Source: JBCDCU01 sp039180865
Lineage (GTDB): Bacteria > Pseudomonadota > Alphaproteobacteria > Rhizobiales > JACESI01
DNA length: 6,187 nt
Direction of reading: 5' to 3'
Assembly: GCA_039180865.1 (NCBI GenBank)
Contig: JBCDCZ010000274.1
Span: 1 to 6,187, forward strand
A model generated the notes under the pieces. The model saw nothing but the letters and a program-made list of their open reading frames with translations. It was not told the origin of the DNA and made no database searches. Both the position numbers and the translations under genes were made by a program. How positions within the stretch are numbered: the first letter of the stretch is position 1; the number at the start of each line of letters is the position of its first letter. This document shows, piece by piece, positions 1 to 6,187 of the stretch.

Positions 1-1
1 A

Positions 2-967
2 CCGGAAAGCGTCCTCACTGCCATGTATCCCTATTGGGTGACCATGGCTCTCGTGCTGATCCCGTTTACAACGCTCTTTCTCTTCAAAGGTATGTTTGAT
101 GCGATCGGACGGCCCTGGATCGGCACAGCATTTGCCATGCTGGGCGTGGCTGTGAACGTGCCCCTCAACTGGATCCTTATTCATGGCATTGGCGGCTGGA
201 ACGGGTTCGGCTTGTTCGGCGCGGGGCTTGCCAGTTTCGGTGCTGAAACCATCGCGCTTATCGCTGCATGGAGTTTCTGGCGATACCGGCCATCGATGAG
301 TGCCTTTCGCGAGAAGGCCTCGCTATCTTTGAGTTTGATGTCGCGTCAGCTCCGCGAAGGGTCACCGGTGGCCCTCAATTATGCAGGCGAAAGCACCTCT
401 TTTGCTTTGATCAGCGTGATGCTTGGTTGGATCGGCGCCTCGGCGCTTGCCGCCAATCAGATTGTGAGTTCCATCGGAGCGGTCATCTATATGCTCCCGC
501 TCGGTATGGCGGCTGCGGTGGGCATTCGCATCGGCCAGGCGGTCGGTCAGAACGCCTTCGAACGGGTCCGGCTGATTGGGGTCAGCGCGTTCGTCACTGT
601 CGTCTTGTGGATGCTCGTAATTACTCTTGTCCTTTTGGTATCGCGTGGAGCGATCTCAGATGGGCTTTCCGACGACCCTGAAGTGATAGCAATTGCGTCA
701 ATCATGTTCCTGACCGTCGCCTTGATGCAGGTCGCTGACGGTGTGCAATCGACAGCGGTCGGCGCTTTGCGCGGTCTCGTCGACAACCGCATCCCATCGA
801 TTATCTCGCTAGTCGCCTATTGGCTGATCGCGTTACCGCTCGCTTATACGTTCGGCTTTGTTCTGGAACTCGGCCCGGGCGGCCTCTGGATCGGATACGG
901 GCTCGCCCTCCTTGCCGCCGCTATTGCTCTCACACTGCGTTTTCTGCGGCAGTCGCGGGTTTCGTGA
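2..967 (+). CDS. MATE-family multidrug/Na+ antiporter, C-terminal part (5' end outside window)
   Basis: Inner-membrane secondary transporter of the MATE (NorM/DinF-like) family, which exports cationic drugs or metabolites in exchange for Na+ or H+. The frame is open to the left edge, with seven codons before the first ATG at 23, so that ATG is internal and not a start. The 321 visible residues contain about nine hydrophobic helices. MATE proteins usually have 12 helices and about 450 residues, so roughly the first three helices are missing. Family-typical features are the F-x-G-M-F-D-A-I-G-R-P segment after the first visible helix, the N-V-P-L-N-W helix followed by a G-x-F-G-A-G-L-A-S turn, and the second-half segment A-A-N-Q-I-V with P-L-G-M-A-A-A-V-G-I-R-I-G-Q. 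The C-terminus ends naturally a few residues after the last helix, in an Arg-rich tail. The next plus-strand gene starts over 350 bases downstream, so the two are probably not one tight operon. The family call is firm. Substrate and coupling ion cannot be read from the sequence. Confidence 0.93.
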   Translation, partial: PESVLTAMYPYWVTMALVLIPFTTLFLFKGMFDAIGRPWIGTAFAMLGVAVNVPLNWILIHGIGGWNGFGLFGAGLASFGAETIALIAAWSFWRYRPSMSAFREKASLSLSLMSRQLREGSPVALNYAGESTSFALISVMLGWIGASALAANQIVSSIGAVIYMLPLGMAAAVGIRIGQAVGQNAFERVRLIGVSAFVTVVLWMLVITLVLLVSRGAISDGLSDDPEVIAIASIMFLTVALMQVADGVQSTAVGALRGLVDNRIPSIISLVAYWLIALPLAYTFGFVLELGPGGLWIGYGLALLAAAIALTLRFLRQSRVS

Positions 968-1016
968 AGGATGGACTTGAGAGGCTGCTCCTTTCAAAAG
1001 ATCTGAAATCCGATCG

Positions 1017-1256
1017 TCAGTCTGCGATATAGAGATCGAAATCGAGTTTGGCGTTACCCCTGTTCGTCGTATAGCCCGTGACCCGGCAACCGCTTGGTAC
1101 TGGAGAAGCCCCGCGTAACGTCAAGCGGTGGCCGGCTTCCCTGAACGGGCAGATCGATCCGTAGTCGCCTATACCTGCAGCTACCAACGCTCAGATCTGG
1201 GTACACAAACCAAACGTCGCGTACCATTCAGCTTGTTTTTCTACCAGCGGCGTCAC
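1017..1256 (-). pseudogene. Possible small gene or gene remnant with one in-frame TGA
   Basis: I do not recognise this protein. On the minus strand, 57 codons from 1190 to 1020 followed by TGA (1017-1019) read as a protein-like sequence: a G-D-Y-G-S-I-C-P-F stretch, a basic segment, P-S-G-C-R-V-T-G-Y-T-T-N-R-G, then an acidic C-terminus L-D-F-D-L-Y-I-A-D. It has two cysteines and mixed polar/beta-type composition. The same frame continues upstream through a TGA at 1191-1193 for 21 more codons, as far as a GTG at 1254-1256; a further in-frame TAA lies just beyond that GTG. If the internal TGA is a nonsense mutation, the ancestral product was about 79 residues. Otherwise only a TTG at 1185-1187 could start the shorter 56-residue form, and I see no good ribosome binding site for it. 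It would be a minus-strand gene between two plus-strand genes. It may also be chance coding-like sequence. Confidence 0.3.
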
Positions 1257-1304
1257 AGATCGTTATAAGGGCATGAGGTTACTTCTAAGGGGCCTCAGCT
1301 TTCC

Positions 1305-1312
1305 GGAAAGGA
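1305..1312 (+). promoter_or_regulatory. Shine-Dalgarno for the cyclase gene, pointing to an ATA codon at 1320
   Basis: The purine-rich GGAAAGGA matches the anti-Shine-Dalgarno sequence well. Its end at 1312 is seven bases before the in-frame ATA at 1320-1322. It is far too distant (56 bases) from the nearest ordinary in-frame start, the GTG at 1368. It abuts the out-of-frame ATG at 1312, so it cannot serve that ATG. The position argues that translation begins, or once began, at codon 1320. Confidence 0.55.
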
Positions 1313-1319
1313 TGAGCCG

Positions 1320-3107
1320 ATAAAGATCCGCCTCTCAACCGCCTTTTCAGTCTTTGTCGGCGCCATCGTGCTTCTTTCGGTGGGCTCGCTCTTTGCGCTT
1401 TCCATCATGAATGCTAGGGTTACGCTGCTGCAGCAGCTTGCACGGGACTTCGATACAACGATCGCCGTCATCAATGCCCGGATCGACGATTATATGTCGT
1501 CCGCCACGCATCAGCTCGACTATCTGCAAAATGCGATTTTGCTTGATCCCTCTATTGCTGAGGAGCCCGACCGATTGGGGCCCATCCTCCGCGCCTCTTT
1601 TTCCTCAAGCCCACAGGTGACAGCAGTCGCGTTTTTCTCAAAGAACAACACGTCTGTCAGGGCCGAGCGTGAACCTGCCAGGGTCTTCGTCAATGATCTG
1701 ACAGATCGGAAGGATCTGATTGCGATCATGGAAAAAGCCGAAGCCGATGGGCCGAACGCACCGCCACTTGACTGGAGCGATCCGATTTACAGCGAGAATT
1801 TCGGCCATACGATCATCGTTTACCGAAAGGCCGTTTGGCGCGGCAGTGAATTCATCGGCTTGCTCTTTGCTGCAACGGATCTCAATTCCCTATCGGAGTT
1901 CACAAAGAACCTATCCGAGGCAATCGGGCAAACCGTCTTCATTCTCAGTGGAGATGACGGGGTCATCGCGCACCCGAAGCTTACCGAAGGCGGGATCGCG
2001 CTTTCCGGCAACAATGTCACCCCGGTTATTGATCAGATTGATGATGAAAACCTGAAACAAATCTGGTCCGAAAACAGGAACGATGTGATCTCAACATCGC
2101 GGATGCAAAACAGCAGTGGCCATTTCCTCTTCCGCGATGACGGTTTCCTCGTCTTCATCTATGCCCGTCTCAATGATTATGGCGTCAAGCCATGGACAAT
2201 CGGATACCACTTCACAACCGGCAGTGCCATCGATCAGGTCCGCAGTTTCTGGCGGTTTTTTGCGCTTGCGGCGGGTCTGCTCGCCGTGTTCCTCATCGCC
2301 AGCGTTTTTCTTGGCAGGTGGCTTTCAGGACCGATCCGCCGCCTCACAGAGGGTGCCATCGCTGTCTCGGAACTCAGATTCAACGAAATCAAACCGATCG
2401 GCGAAAGCAATATTGTGGAGCTTGACCGCGCCACGGCCTCCTTTAATTCCATGATTTCCGGTCTCAAGCTTTTTATGCGCTATGTTCCGCAAAGAATCGT
2501 TGAGACGGCAGTCAAAGAAGGCCGCTCGGAACATCTTGCAGAAGAACGTGAACTCACCCTGTTCTTCGCTGACATCGCCGGTTTCACCGGTCTTTCAGAA
2601 AACTTTTCGCCATCTGAGACGGCTGAGTTTCTTAATGAATATTTGTCGTTGATGGCGGAAGCCATTCAAGAGAACGATGGCACGCTGGATAAGTTCACCG
2701 GTGATGGTTTGCTTGCCTTTTGGGGGGCGCCGGAGCGGCTGGATAACCATGCAAGAAGTGCCCTTCAGGCCGCTCTTTCAATCCGCGAAGCTTTCAAGGT
2801 TTCCAACGCGAAACGGGAGAGCGAAGGGCTCCAACCGATTTCTGTCAGAATCGGCCTTCATACCGGCTTGGTTATCGTCGGGGATATCGGGTCGCAATCA
2901 CGGATCAATTACACAGTGGTCGGGGACGCGGTGAATGTCGCGAGCCGGATCGAGACGATTGGAAAGCAGCTCGCGAAAGAAGACGCAATCATCCTCTTGA
3001 GCGAAGATACCAAAAGAGCGGCGGGCGACGGGTTCTCGTTCAGCGAACTCGGGCCTAGGACAATTGTCGGCAGAACGGAGCCGGTGAAAGTCTACAAGCT
3101 CGTTTAG
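1320..3107 (+). CDS. Membrane class IIIb adenylate cyclase with Cache sensor and HAMP domain
   Basis: Likely makes cAMP from ATP at the inner membrane in response to an extracytoplasmic signal. Numbering from GTG 1368 (579 aa; add 16 for a start at 1320): first membrane helix at the very N-terminus; periplasmic double-Cache-like region about 28-285, with W-S-D-P-I-Y and a later G-Q-T-V-F-I-L segment; second helix about 294-318; HAMP about 319-370; cyclase domain about 392-579. Catalytic residues are complete: metal-binding Asp402 (F-A-D-I-A-G-F-T) and Asp446 (G-D-G-L-L-A-F), adenine-contacting Lys442, transition-state Asn523 and Arg527 (V-N-V-A-S-R). Thr516 replaces the usual Asp of the second base-recognition site, the mark of class IIIb enzymes, and favours ATP over GTP. 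I chose 1320 because a GTG start would remove half of the first helix (the L-S-T-A-F-S-V-F-V-G-A-I segment) and because the ribosome site fits 1320. However, ATA is a very poor start codon. The ligand is unknown. The domain call is firm; the start is uncertain. Confidence 0.93.
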   Translation: MKIRLSTAFSVFVGAIVLLSVGSLFALSIMNARVTLLQQLARDFDTTIAVINARIDDYMSSATHQLDYLQNAILLDPSIAEEPDRLGPILRASFSSSPQVTAVAFFSKNNTSVRAEREPARVFVNDLTDRKDLIAIMEKAEADGPNAPPLDWSDPIYSENFGHTIIVYRKAVWRGSEFIGLLFAATDLNSLSEFTKNLSEAIGQTVFILSGDDGVIAHPKLTEGGIALSGNNVTPVIDQIDDENLKQIWSENRNDVISTSRMQNSSGHFLFRDDGFLVFIYARLNDYGVKPWTIGYHFTTGSAIDQVRSFWRFFALAAGLLAVFLIASVFLGRWLSGPIRRLTEGAIAVSELRFNEIKPIGESNIVELDRATASFNSMISGLKLFMRYVPQRIVETAVKEGRSEHLAEERELTLFFADIAGFTGLSENFSPSETAEFLNEYLSLMAEAIQENDGTLDKFTGDGLLAFWGAPERLDNHARSALQAALSIREAFKVSNAKRESEGLQPISVRIGLHTGLVIVGDIGSQSRINYTVVGDAVNVASRIETIGKQLAKEDAIILLSEDTKRAAGDGFSFSELGPRTIVGRTEPVKVYKLV

Positions 3108-3150
3108 ACGACACTTTGACGTTTCTCTCGCATGCTCGTTCTGATTGGGT

Positions 3151-3174
3151 AGCCGTCCGATTACTGGCTTTTTT
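3151..3174 (+). terminator. Weak Rho-independent terminator-like hairpin after the cyclase gene
   Basis: AGCCGT (3151-3156) can pair with AC-(T)-GGCT (3163-3169) around a six-base loop, with one bulged T, followed directly by a run of six T (3169-3174). The stem is short and imperfect. It lies 43 bases after the cyclase stop codon, in the right place to end that transcript. The T run overlaps the last codon (TAA, 3173-3175) of the convergent CHAT gene. No comparable hairpin is obvious for the opposite direction. Confidence 0.4.
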
Positions 3175-6100
3175 AAATACTGCCGCCTTCGCCGACGACC
3201 ATAAAAGGTGCCCAATAGGACGGATCAGCGACGCGGCTGTCCGCATGGGCATCATCTATCATTGCCAGCATGGCAAGCCTCACTGCCTCTGCTCGCCTAA
3301 TCTTGGGTTCGTCAGCCATAACTCTGAACATCTCAGTCGTCATGCGCACCGCCGCATCAGAATAGACCGGCCAGTGCGTGACGAGGAGCGAACGGGCTCC
3401 TGCATAGAGAAAAGCCTGCGCAAGCCCCGATAGTCCTTCAGCGTCCGGATTGCTGCCGGCAGCCGTTGAACAGGCAGACAGAACCACAAAGTCTGCATCG
3501 AGCCTGAGGGTTGCAATTTCGCTTGCCGTCAAGAGACCGTCATCCTTTACCGTTGCAGTCAGAGGTGGAGTCAGAACAAGAGCTGGCTCTACAGCACCCG
3601 CTTCACCCGCGATCAGTCCGTGACTTGCGAAAGCAATGACGCTGAAGTTTGCGAGATCGCCACGTTCACTCAAGTCTTTTACAGCCGTTTCGGTTGCGGT
3701 CTCTCCCAAGAGAAGCTCGTTGGTGCTTCCACCAAGGGCTGAGGAAATCGCCTCCAGTTCGCAGCGTGAATCGGGAAGGCGCGGCAGACTGCGGACGAGG
3801 TTCACATCTGCCAGTTGCGCGCCATCTGAGCTATCCGAAAACGGATTGAGGTTGGCTGGAGCCGCGCGTTGGGCGATGTCGACTATCCGGCGACAGTCGA
3901 CTTCGTTGGCCGTGCCAATTACGGGGTCTCCTACACCAAAAAAGGATGTCCGCCTTTGCCTTGTCGTCAGGTTCTCACGCACAGTTACAAAGCCCAAAAT
4001 CGACGGCATCACGCTCACCGCCTGACGTCTTATGAGCCAATTCACTGAATTCGGAGATACATCCTGCTCCGTGTCAAAATCAGTAACCAAGGTGTGGAAT
4101 GGAAGGCTTGCAAGGCGCGATGGCGGAACAATGATCAGATGCTTGCTATCCTTGATGAAAGCGTCGACATCTGCGAACAGCGCATCATAAAGCGCAAAAC
4201 CGCGCGCCAGATCGGGGCCTTGCGGATTGGAGGTACCATCTAGCCTCTCAACCGGAAAAGATCCCCGCGTTGAAAGTCCCGCAACGCGTTGGGCCTGACA
4301 GTGTTTATCGGTCGCGGCAAGTTCGCAACGCCACGACGCGACGGCATCGGCGACTTCACGCCCTGTCGCCAACTTCACCCAGCCGAACGTTGTATCGCTC
4401 TTGGAAATGGCGATAACAAAATTGCTTGTCTTCGCAACCTGAGGAAAAACCTCTGGCCTCATCCCAGGCAAGCCGAAGGTGACCAACACTTCATCCGGCG
4501 CGAGGTTTTTTTGGATTCGCGCGATACCGGGCATCGCATTCACGCCAAGGCCAATCGTTTCGGTGCCCGCCTCTGCCAGCGCCTGATCCGTATCTTCGAG
4601 AGCGTCTTTGAGTGTACGAATGTCAATGCGGAGTTCATCAACCGTACTGCCGTTCGTTTGCGGCGAAGACGTCGCGGCCAGAAGCGTGGTATTCTTGACA
4701 TCGAGCTCTGCGCTAAGATCCTGCCGCGTTCTTATCAGGCGCGCGAGCTTGCCTCCTTGATTCTGGAGCCGCTCCGCAACTTTCGCTAGGGATCTAGACG
4801 CGCTGGTACTGTTTCCCCATTGACTGGCAATCATAGCAGCTTCCACCTGCGGCGGATCTCGAAGTGCAAGATCGCTCCAGGCCTTTGGGAGGATGTTCGT
4901 ATCAAAGTTCGGAAGCTGGGTACGGTTTGAAGGCGAGAGCCAGGCCTTATAGGCTTCGGACAGTTCGCTCAGTGCAGTATTTTCATCGCCGAGCACGAGC
5001 GATGTCAGTGCATAGATTTCACGTTGCGACGCAAGGTCCGGAAAATCAGCCGGGACCGCTTTTTCATAGACCTCGACCGCCGCCCCGAAAGACGAAACCG
5101 CCTCTTCAAGGTCTCCCATCGAGGCAAGGAGATCCGCGTGATTGTTGTAGCGTCTCGCGAGTTCGACATGTGTCTCGGGATAATGATCCTTGGCGAGTTC
5201 AAGAGCTTGGGACGCAATCGTGCGCGCCTCTTCGTTGCGTAAGAGCCTTGAGAGCGCTGTCGCCTTGGCCTCCAGAATTTGGGCACGGAGGGTGTGATCG
5301 TTCCATTTGAGATCGCGCTCATTCTCAACACGGGCCCAGAGTGCGAGGGCCGCATCGATGACATTCAATGCCGTTTCCATATCGCCGCGGGCAAGTAGGA
5401 TATCCGCGCGGTTCTTGTATTCGATCGCCTGTTCAATAGGCGAGAATTGGAGGGTTTCAGGGATCTCAGATCGGATCGCCTCTGCTCTCGCACGATATTG
5501 CTCGGCAAGATCAAGGTCTTCCGTCAGATACAAGACCGCCGAAAGATCACTATAGATCAGGAAACGCTCCTGAACGATCAGCGGATCGTTCTCCCCTGTA
5601 AGCGCGTCGAGGACTTCCAAAGCATCCAGCAAAATCGCTTTGCTTTTTTCAAAATCCGCAACGCCCCAATGGGCGCGGCCAAGGTTCTTTAACGCAACGG
5701 CCAGGCGGGGGTCGGCCCTGTCTTCCAGGGCTTCTGCGAAGGTAAGAGCCAGTTCCGCCGTCTCCATTTGAAGATCGACCCGCTGTTTTACCGATGAAGC
5801 AGCAGTATACCGGTTCATCCCCTCGGCCATCATGTTCACGTAAGTACGCTGATCGTCGGAAAGATCACCGAGTTCGAGCCATTGTTTCAGGTAATGATTG
5901 GCAGCCTGGTGGCTATCGGTTTGCATGGCTGTAAAATGAAGCCACCACAAATAGCGAAGCGCGGCAGGGTCCGCGGTCTTGCCATATTGCTGTTTGATCC
6001 TGACCGCTGTCTTGCCGAGCGCGATCGCGATTTCGCGATTATTTGCCTCCCATTCTGTCTCGGCTGCCGTAAAGAAAAGCCGGGCGCTTTCATCGGCGAC

Positions 6101-6187
6101 AGCTGCCAGAAGATCGGGAGCGACCTTAAACGCCTCATTGGCGAGCGGGATTGCTTTTTCGTACCTTCGGCCCTCGAAGTGAAACGT
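3173..6187 (-). CDS. TPR-CHAT domain protein, caspase/separase-like cysteine protease (5' end outside window)
   Basis: Large soluble protein, open to the right edge, with 1004 codons visible. A TTG at 5950 and an ATG at 5926 are only internal codons, since the frame stays open and TPR-like (H-F-E-G-R-R-Y-E-K-A-I-P-L-A) up to 6187. Numbering from TTG 5950 (add 79 for window numbering): TPR-type helix pairs about 80-340, e.g. A-L-K-N-L-G-R-A-H-W and N-N-H-A-D-L-L-A-S-M-G-D-L-E-E-A; heptad-like, coiled-coil-prone linker about 385-460; CHAT domain about 600-925. CHAT hallmarks are V-P-P-S-R-L-A-S-L-P-F-H-T-L, a P-S-I-L motif, G-V-G-D-P-V-I-G, catalytic His777 in F-A-S-H-G, catalytic Cys827 in L-S-A-C-S-T, the A-F-L-Y-A-G-A-R segment, and a W-A-P-F-M-V-V-G end. 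Both dyad residues are intact, so protease activity is plausible. In known CHAT proteins the TPR part binds a partner or activator that gates the protease. No signal peptide or helix is visible, but the true N-terminus is unseen. Substrate unknown; no gasdermin or CRISPR partner lies in the window. Confidence 0.93.
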   Translation of the reverse strand, partial: TFHFEGRRYEKAIPLANEAFKVAPDLLAAVADESARLFFTAAETEWEANNREIAIALGKTAVRIKQQYGKTADPAALRYLWWLHFTAMQTDSHQAANHYLKQWLELGDLSDDQRTYVNMMAEGMNRYTAASSVKQRVDLQMETAELALTFAEALEDRADPRLAVALKNLGRAHWGVADFEKSKAILLDALEVLDALTGENDPLIVQERFLIYSDLSAVLYLTEDLDLAEQYRARAEAIRSEIPETLQFSPIEQAIEYKNRADILLARGDMETALNVIDAALALWARVENERDLKWNDHTLRAQILEAKATALSRLLRNEEARTIASQALELAKDHYPETHVELARRYNNHADLLASMGDLEEAVSSFGAAVEVYEKAVPADFPDLASQREIYALTSLVLGDENTALSELSEAYKAWLSPSNRTQLPNFDTNILPKAWSDLALRDPPQVEAAMIASQWGNSTSASRSLAKVAERLQNQGGKLARLIRTRQDLSAELDVKNTTLLAATSSPQTNGSTVDELRIDIRTLKDALEDTDQALAEAGTETIGLGVNAMPGIARIQKNLAPDEVLVTFGLPGMRPEVFPQVAKTSNFVIAISKSDTTFGWVKLATGREVADAVASWRCELAATDKHCQAQRVAGLSTRGSFPVERLDGTSNPQGPDLARGFALYDALFADVDAFIKDSKHLIIVPPSRLASLPFHTLVTDFDTEQDVSPNSVNWLIRRQAVSVMPSILGFVTVRENLTTRQRRTSFFGVGDPVIGTANEVDCRRIVDIAQRAAPANLNPFSDSSDGAQLADVNLVRSLPRLPDSRCELEAISSALGGSTNELLLGETATETAVKDLSERGDLANFSVIAFASHGLIAGEAGAVEPALVLTPPLTATVKDDGLLTASEIATLRLDADFVVLSACSTAAGSNPDAEGLSGLAQAFLYAGARSLLVTHWPVYSDAAVRMTTEMFRVMADEPKIRRAEAVRLAMLAMIDDAHADSRVADPSYWAPFMVVGEGGSI

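Larger units (their letters stand above)
968..1319. other. Intergenic region between MATE gene and cyclase gene
   Basis: This 352-base stretch has no convincing intact plus-strand gene. Its minus strand holds the small interrupted reading frame listed separately (1017-1256). An 8-bp perfect inverted repeat, ACCGCTTG (1089-1096) and CAAGCGGT (1122-1129), lies within that frame. The right part, about 1230-1319, should hold the cyclase promoter and leader. A TATAAG (1264-1269) resembles a -10 box, but no -35 box sits at good spacing; TTGTTT at 1233-1238 is 25 bases away. A TGAGG/CCTCA pair (1274-1278 with 1293-1297) could form a small leader hairpin. I see no strong terminator after the MATE stop codon. 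Confidence 0.6.

Noticed and set aside
820..1032. 70-residue plus-strand ORF overlapping the end of the MATE gene
   Set aside because: It overlaps the conserved MATE C-terminal helices in another frame and lacks a ribosome site or a recognisable product.
1054..1227. 57-residue minus-strand ORF beginning with ATG at 1227, overlapping the interrupted small frame
   Set aside because: It has an ATG but no clear ribosome site. The product is rich in Arg, Pro and Gly and less protein-like than the frame ending at 1017, so it is probably a shadow of that frame or chance.
1368..1370. GTG as the start of the cyclase gene
   Set aside because: It cuts the first membrane helix in half and has no Shine-Dalgarno at suitable distance, whereas the upstream in-frame codons encode the missing helix half after a good ribosome site. 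It cannot be fully excluded, because it is the only ordinary start codon in frame.
3116..3433. 105-residue plus-strand ORF beginning just after the cyclase stop
   Set aside because: Most of it is antisense to the conserved C-terminal CHAT region; no recognisable motif and low-quality composition.
4289..4789. 166-residue plus-strand ORF antisense to the CHAT gene
   Set aside because: It lies wholly inside the well-supported TPR-CHAT frame. Its composition is rich in Arg, Cys and His, as expected for an antisense shadow of GC-rich coding DNA, and it shows no domain motif.
4864..5310. 148-residue plus-strand ORF antisense to the TPR region
   Set aside because: Arg/Pro/Cys-rich antisense translation of the TPR repeats; no family resemblance.
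5948..5950. TTG as the start of the TPR-CHAT gene
   Set aside because: The frame stays open for 79 more codons to the window edge and that stretch reads as TPR-like helices, so the true start lies outside the window.
3173..6187. CRISPR type III-E (Csx29) assignment of the CHAT gene
   Set aside because: No repeats, spacers or Cas genes are visible. The CHAT family is broad and the match is at domain-architecture level only.

Overview
The window looks like chromosomal DNA from an alphaproteobacterium, possibly Hyphomicrobiales or a related marine group. This rests on moderately high GC, a strong C/G preference at third codon positions in all three large genes, and the style of the proteins (NorM-type MATE exporter, Cache-HAMP class III cyclase, TPR-CHAT protein). 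No rRNA, tRNA or marker gene is present, so the taxonomy is inference. I see no insertion sequence, CRISPR array, tRNA or integration signature.

Layout: (1) Positions 2-967, plus strand: the last 321 residues of a MATE-family multidrug/Na+ antiporter whose start lies left of the window. (2) Positions 968-1319: a 352-base stretch with no convincing intact gene. Its minus strand carries a protein-like reading frame (1017-1190) ending in a plausible C-terminus. The same frame continues upstream past one in-frame TGA to a GTG at 1256, so it is a small unannotated gene or a decayed one. (3) Positions 1320-3107, plus strand: a membrane-bound class IIIb adenylate cyclase with a periplasmic Cache-type sensor, a HAMP linker and a complete catalytic domain. 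Its start is abnormal: the only ordinary in-frame start (GTG 1368) falls inside the first membrane helix, while a well-spaced Shine-Dalgarno points to an ATA codon at 1320. (4) Positions 3108-3172: a short convergent intergenic gap with a weak terminator-like hairpin. (5) Positions 3173-6187, minus strand: a large protein of at least 1004 residues with N-terminal TPR-like helical repeats, a coiled-coil linker and a C-terminal CHAT (caspase/separase-like) protease domain with an intact His/Cys dyad. Its start lies right of the window.

Working together: the three large genes are separate transcription units here; the cyclase and the CHAT gene are convergent. The cyclase would turn an extracytoplasmic signal into cAMP. 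The CHAT protein has the architecture of a partner-triggered cysteine protease, but no obvious substrate or activator gene (gasdermin, CRISPR effector) lies inside the window. A functional link between them is speculation. The most notable observations are the non-canonical cyclase start, the interrupted minus-strand small ORF, and the TPR-CHAT protease, whose missing upstream context would decide whether it belongs to a defence or cell-death system.
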